The translations under genes and the position numbers were made by a program. Under the pieces are notes generated by a model. It ran no database searches. It worked only from the letters and a program-made list of their open reading frames with translations, and was not told the DNA's origin. From contig JBGCDD010000205.1 in NCBI GenBank assembly GCA_045105075.1, positions 1 to 6,178 on the forward strand: a stretch of DNA of 6,178 nt, read 5' to 3'. This stretch comes from JBGCDD01 sp045105075 (lineage in GTDB: Bacteria > Pseudomonadota > Alphaproteobacteria > Rhodobacterales > Rhodobacteraceae). Below are positions 5,209 to 6,178 of this stretch, piece after piece (the stretch's first letter is position 1; every line of letters begins with the position of its first letter).

Positions 5209-6084
5209 TTAGCTCTGGCCGACTTTGGCAACCTCGGCGGCGAAGTCTTCTTTTTCGACTTCGATGCCTTCGCCCACTTCCAGACGCACGAACCCAGTGA
5301 TCGTCGCTCCGGCCTCGGCAGCGGCTTTGCCCACTGTCAAATCCGGGTTCACCACAAATTGCTGGTTCAGCAGAGTGACTTCGGCCATGAATTTCTTCAT
5401 CCGGCCCACGATCATCTTTTCGATCACCGCTTCGGGCTTGCCGCTTTCACGAGCAATATCCATCTGCACGGATTTCTCTTTTTCGACCACAGCCGCGTCC
5501 AGATCATCTTCGGACAAAGACGCCGGGTTTACGGCCGCAATGTGCATCGCAACCTGCTTGCCGAATGCCTCGTCGCCGCCGTCCATGGCGACCAGCACAC
5601 CGATTTTGCCCATGCCTGCGGTTGCGGCGTTGTGCACATAGGACACAACTGAGCCGCCGCTGAGCGCGGACATGCGGCGCACCGACATGTTTTCGCCGAT
5701 CGTGGCGATCGCGTCGGTCACAGTCTGCTCGACGGTTTTGCCGTCAATGTCCGCCGCTTTCAGCGCGTCAACATCCGCAACACCCAAAGCCGCGCTGGCA
5801 ATTTTGCCAACCATGCCCTGAAAATCGGCGTTTTTGCCGACAAAATCGGTTTCCGAGTTCACTTCGACCGCGACACCTTTACCGCCATCAACCACCACGG
5901 CCACCAGACCTTCGGCGGCGGTGCGACCGGATTTCTTGGCCGCTTTGGCCAGACCTTTGGTGCGCAGCCAATCCACCGCGGCGTCCATGTCGCCATCGGT
6001 TTCTGTCAGCGCCTTCTTGGCGTCCATCATGCCCGCGCCGGTGCTGTCGCGCAGGCCCTTTACCATTGCTGCTGTGATTGCCAT
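5209..6084 (-). CDS. tsf: Translation elongation factor Ts (EF-Ts)
   Basis: A 291-residue cytoplasmic protein, full length for bacterial EF-Ts, the guanine-nucleotide exchange factor that releases GDP from EF-Tu. The N-terminal UBA-like domain (about 1-55) carries VKGLRDSTGAGMMDAKKAL (8-26). The family signature NSETDFVGKN (76-85) holds D80 and F81, the residues known in E. coli EF-Ts to intrude near the Mg site of EF-Tu. The core and dimerisation domains continue through YVHNAATAGMGKIGVLVAM (149-167) and the coiled-coil-like helices around 200-240. I chose ATG 6084 (MAITAAMVKGL) because it matches the usual family start and has GAGGAG 9 nt upstream. An in-frame ATG at 6108 would add eight residues, MIFEESQE, which would overlap that site. 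It lies 64 bp downstream of rpsB, the standard arrangement, and ends in a strong terminator. Confidence 0.98.
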   Translation of the reverse strand: MAITAAMVKGLRDSTGAGMMDAKKALTETDGDMDAAVDWLRTKGLAKAAKKSGRTAAEGLVAVVVDGGKGVAVEVNSETDFVGKNADFQGMVGKIASAALGVADVDALKAADIDGKTVEQTVTDAIATIGENMSVRRMSALSGGSVVSYVHNAATAGMGKIGVLVAMDGGDEAFGKQVAMHIAAVNPASLSEDDLDAAVVEKEKSVQMDIARESGKPEAVIEKMIVGRMKKFMAEVTLLNQQFVVNPDLTVGKAAAEAGATITGFVRLEVGEGIEVEKEDFAAEVAKVGQS

Positions 6085-6093
6085 CTCTTGGCT

Positions 6094-6099
6094 CTCCTC
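6094..6099 (-). promoter_or_regulatory. Ribosome binding site of tsf
   Basis: GAGGAG on the minus strand lies 9 nt before ATG 6084. It is a strong anti-16S match and supports the short start over the upstream ATG at 6108. Confidence 0.7.
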
Positions 6100-6114
6100 A
6101 AATATCATCGGATG

Positions 6115-6136
6115 GGGGCAGGTCTGACCCTGCCCC
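6115..6136 (-). promoter_or_regulatory. Perfect hairpin in the rpsB-tsf spacer, possible attenuator or processing site
   Basis: GGGGCAGG and CCTGCCCC form a perfect 8-bp G+C-rich inverted repeat with a 6-nt loop, 12 bp after the rpsB stop codon and 30 bp before the tsf start. No T-run follows on the minus strand, so it is unlikely to be a full terminator. A role in partial termination, RNA processing or setting the S2 to EF-Ts ratio is inferred from position only. Confidence 0.5.
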
Positions 6137-6148
6137 TTAAGTCAACGC

Positions 6149-6178
6149 TTAGCTGGCGGCCGGGGCGTCCGCAGCCGG
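6149..6178 (-). CDS. rpsB: 30S ribosomal protein S2, last nine codons
   Basis: On the minus strand the window begins inside a frame reading PAADAPAAS and ending at TAA (6151-6149). An alanine- and proline-rich acidic tail is common at the C-terminus of alphaproteobacterial ribosomal protein S2, and rpsB immediately precedes tsf in most bacteria. The call rests mainly on this gene order, since only nine residues are visible. The protein is a component of the 30S ribosomal subunit. Confidence 0.7.
   Translation of the reverse strand, partial: PAADAPAAS

Noticed and set aside
6085..6108. N-terminal extension of EF-Ts starting at ATG 6108
   Set aside because: The eight extra residues are not typical of the family and would overlap the GAGGAG ribosome binding site that serves ATG 6084.

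Overview
The window looks like ordinary chromosome from an alphaproteobacterium, most likely of the Rhodobacterales (Roseobacter group). This is inferred from the high G+C codon use, the flavour of the proteins (NodN-like MaoC hydratase, CurA-type reductase, LuxR solo) and the rpsB-tsf pair. No rRNA or other decisive marker is present. There are no mobile elements, CRISPR arrays or tRNAs.

Layout. Positions 1-444 hold the C-terminal part of an NADPH:quinone-oxidoreductase-like MDR enzyme (+). It meets a histidine-phosphatase gene (-, 441-1106) tail to tail, the two stop codons sharing the palindrome CTAG. A three-gene block follows on the + strand, read after a divergent spacer of about 50 bp: an enoyl-CoA hydratase/isomerase (1160-1984), a CurA-like NADP-dependent reductase (1986-2990) and a NodN/MaoC-type hydratase (3004-3480). 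Gaps of 1 and 13 bp, each with a good Shine-Dalgarno sequence, indicate one operon. Its members suit metabolism of CoA thioesters or other unsaturated acyl compounds (hydration or isomerisation of double bonds, reduction of conjugated double bonds), but the substrate cannot be read from the sequence.

After a 112-bp spacer with a hairpin comes aroQ (type II 3-dehydroquinate dehydratase, 3593-4039). Its stop codon overlaps the start of a LuxR-family regulator (4039-4794) by one base, so the two are probably translationally coupled. The regulator has a clear C-terminal HTH. Its N-terminal domain has lost residues that contact acyl-homoserine lactones in classical LuxR proteins.

Positions 4795-5208 form a 414-bp gap between convergent genes, with no convincing protein gene. 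It has a terminator after luxR, a terminator for tsf on the opposite strand, and between them about 200 bp rich in stable inverted repeats. G:U pairs favour RNA structure on the + strand. The length and partly rod-like topology recall 6S RNA, but I cannot prove this. It is the most interesting part of the window.

The right end is the ribosomal/translation pair on the minus strand: tsf (EF-Ts, 5209-6084), preceded by the last nine codons of rpsB (6149-6178), with an 8-bp perfect hairpin in the spacer between them.
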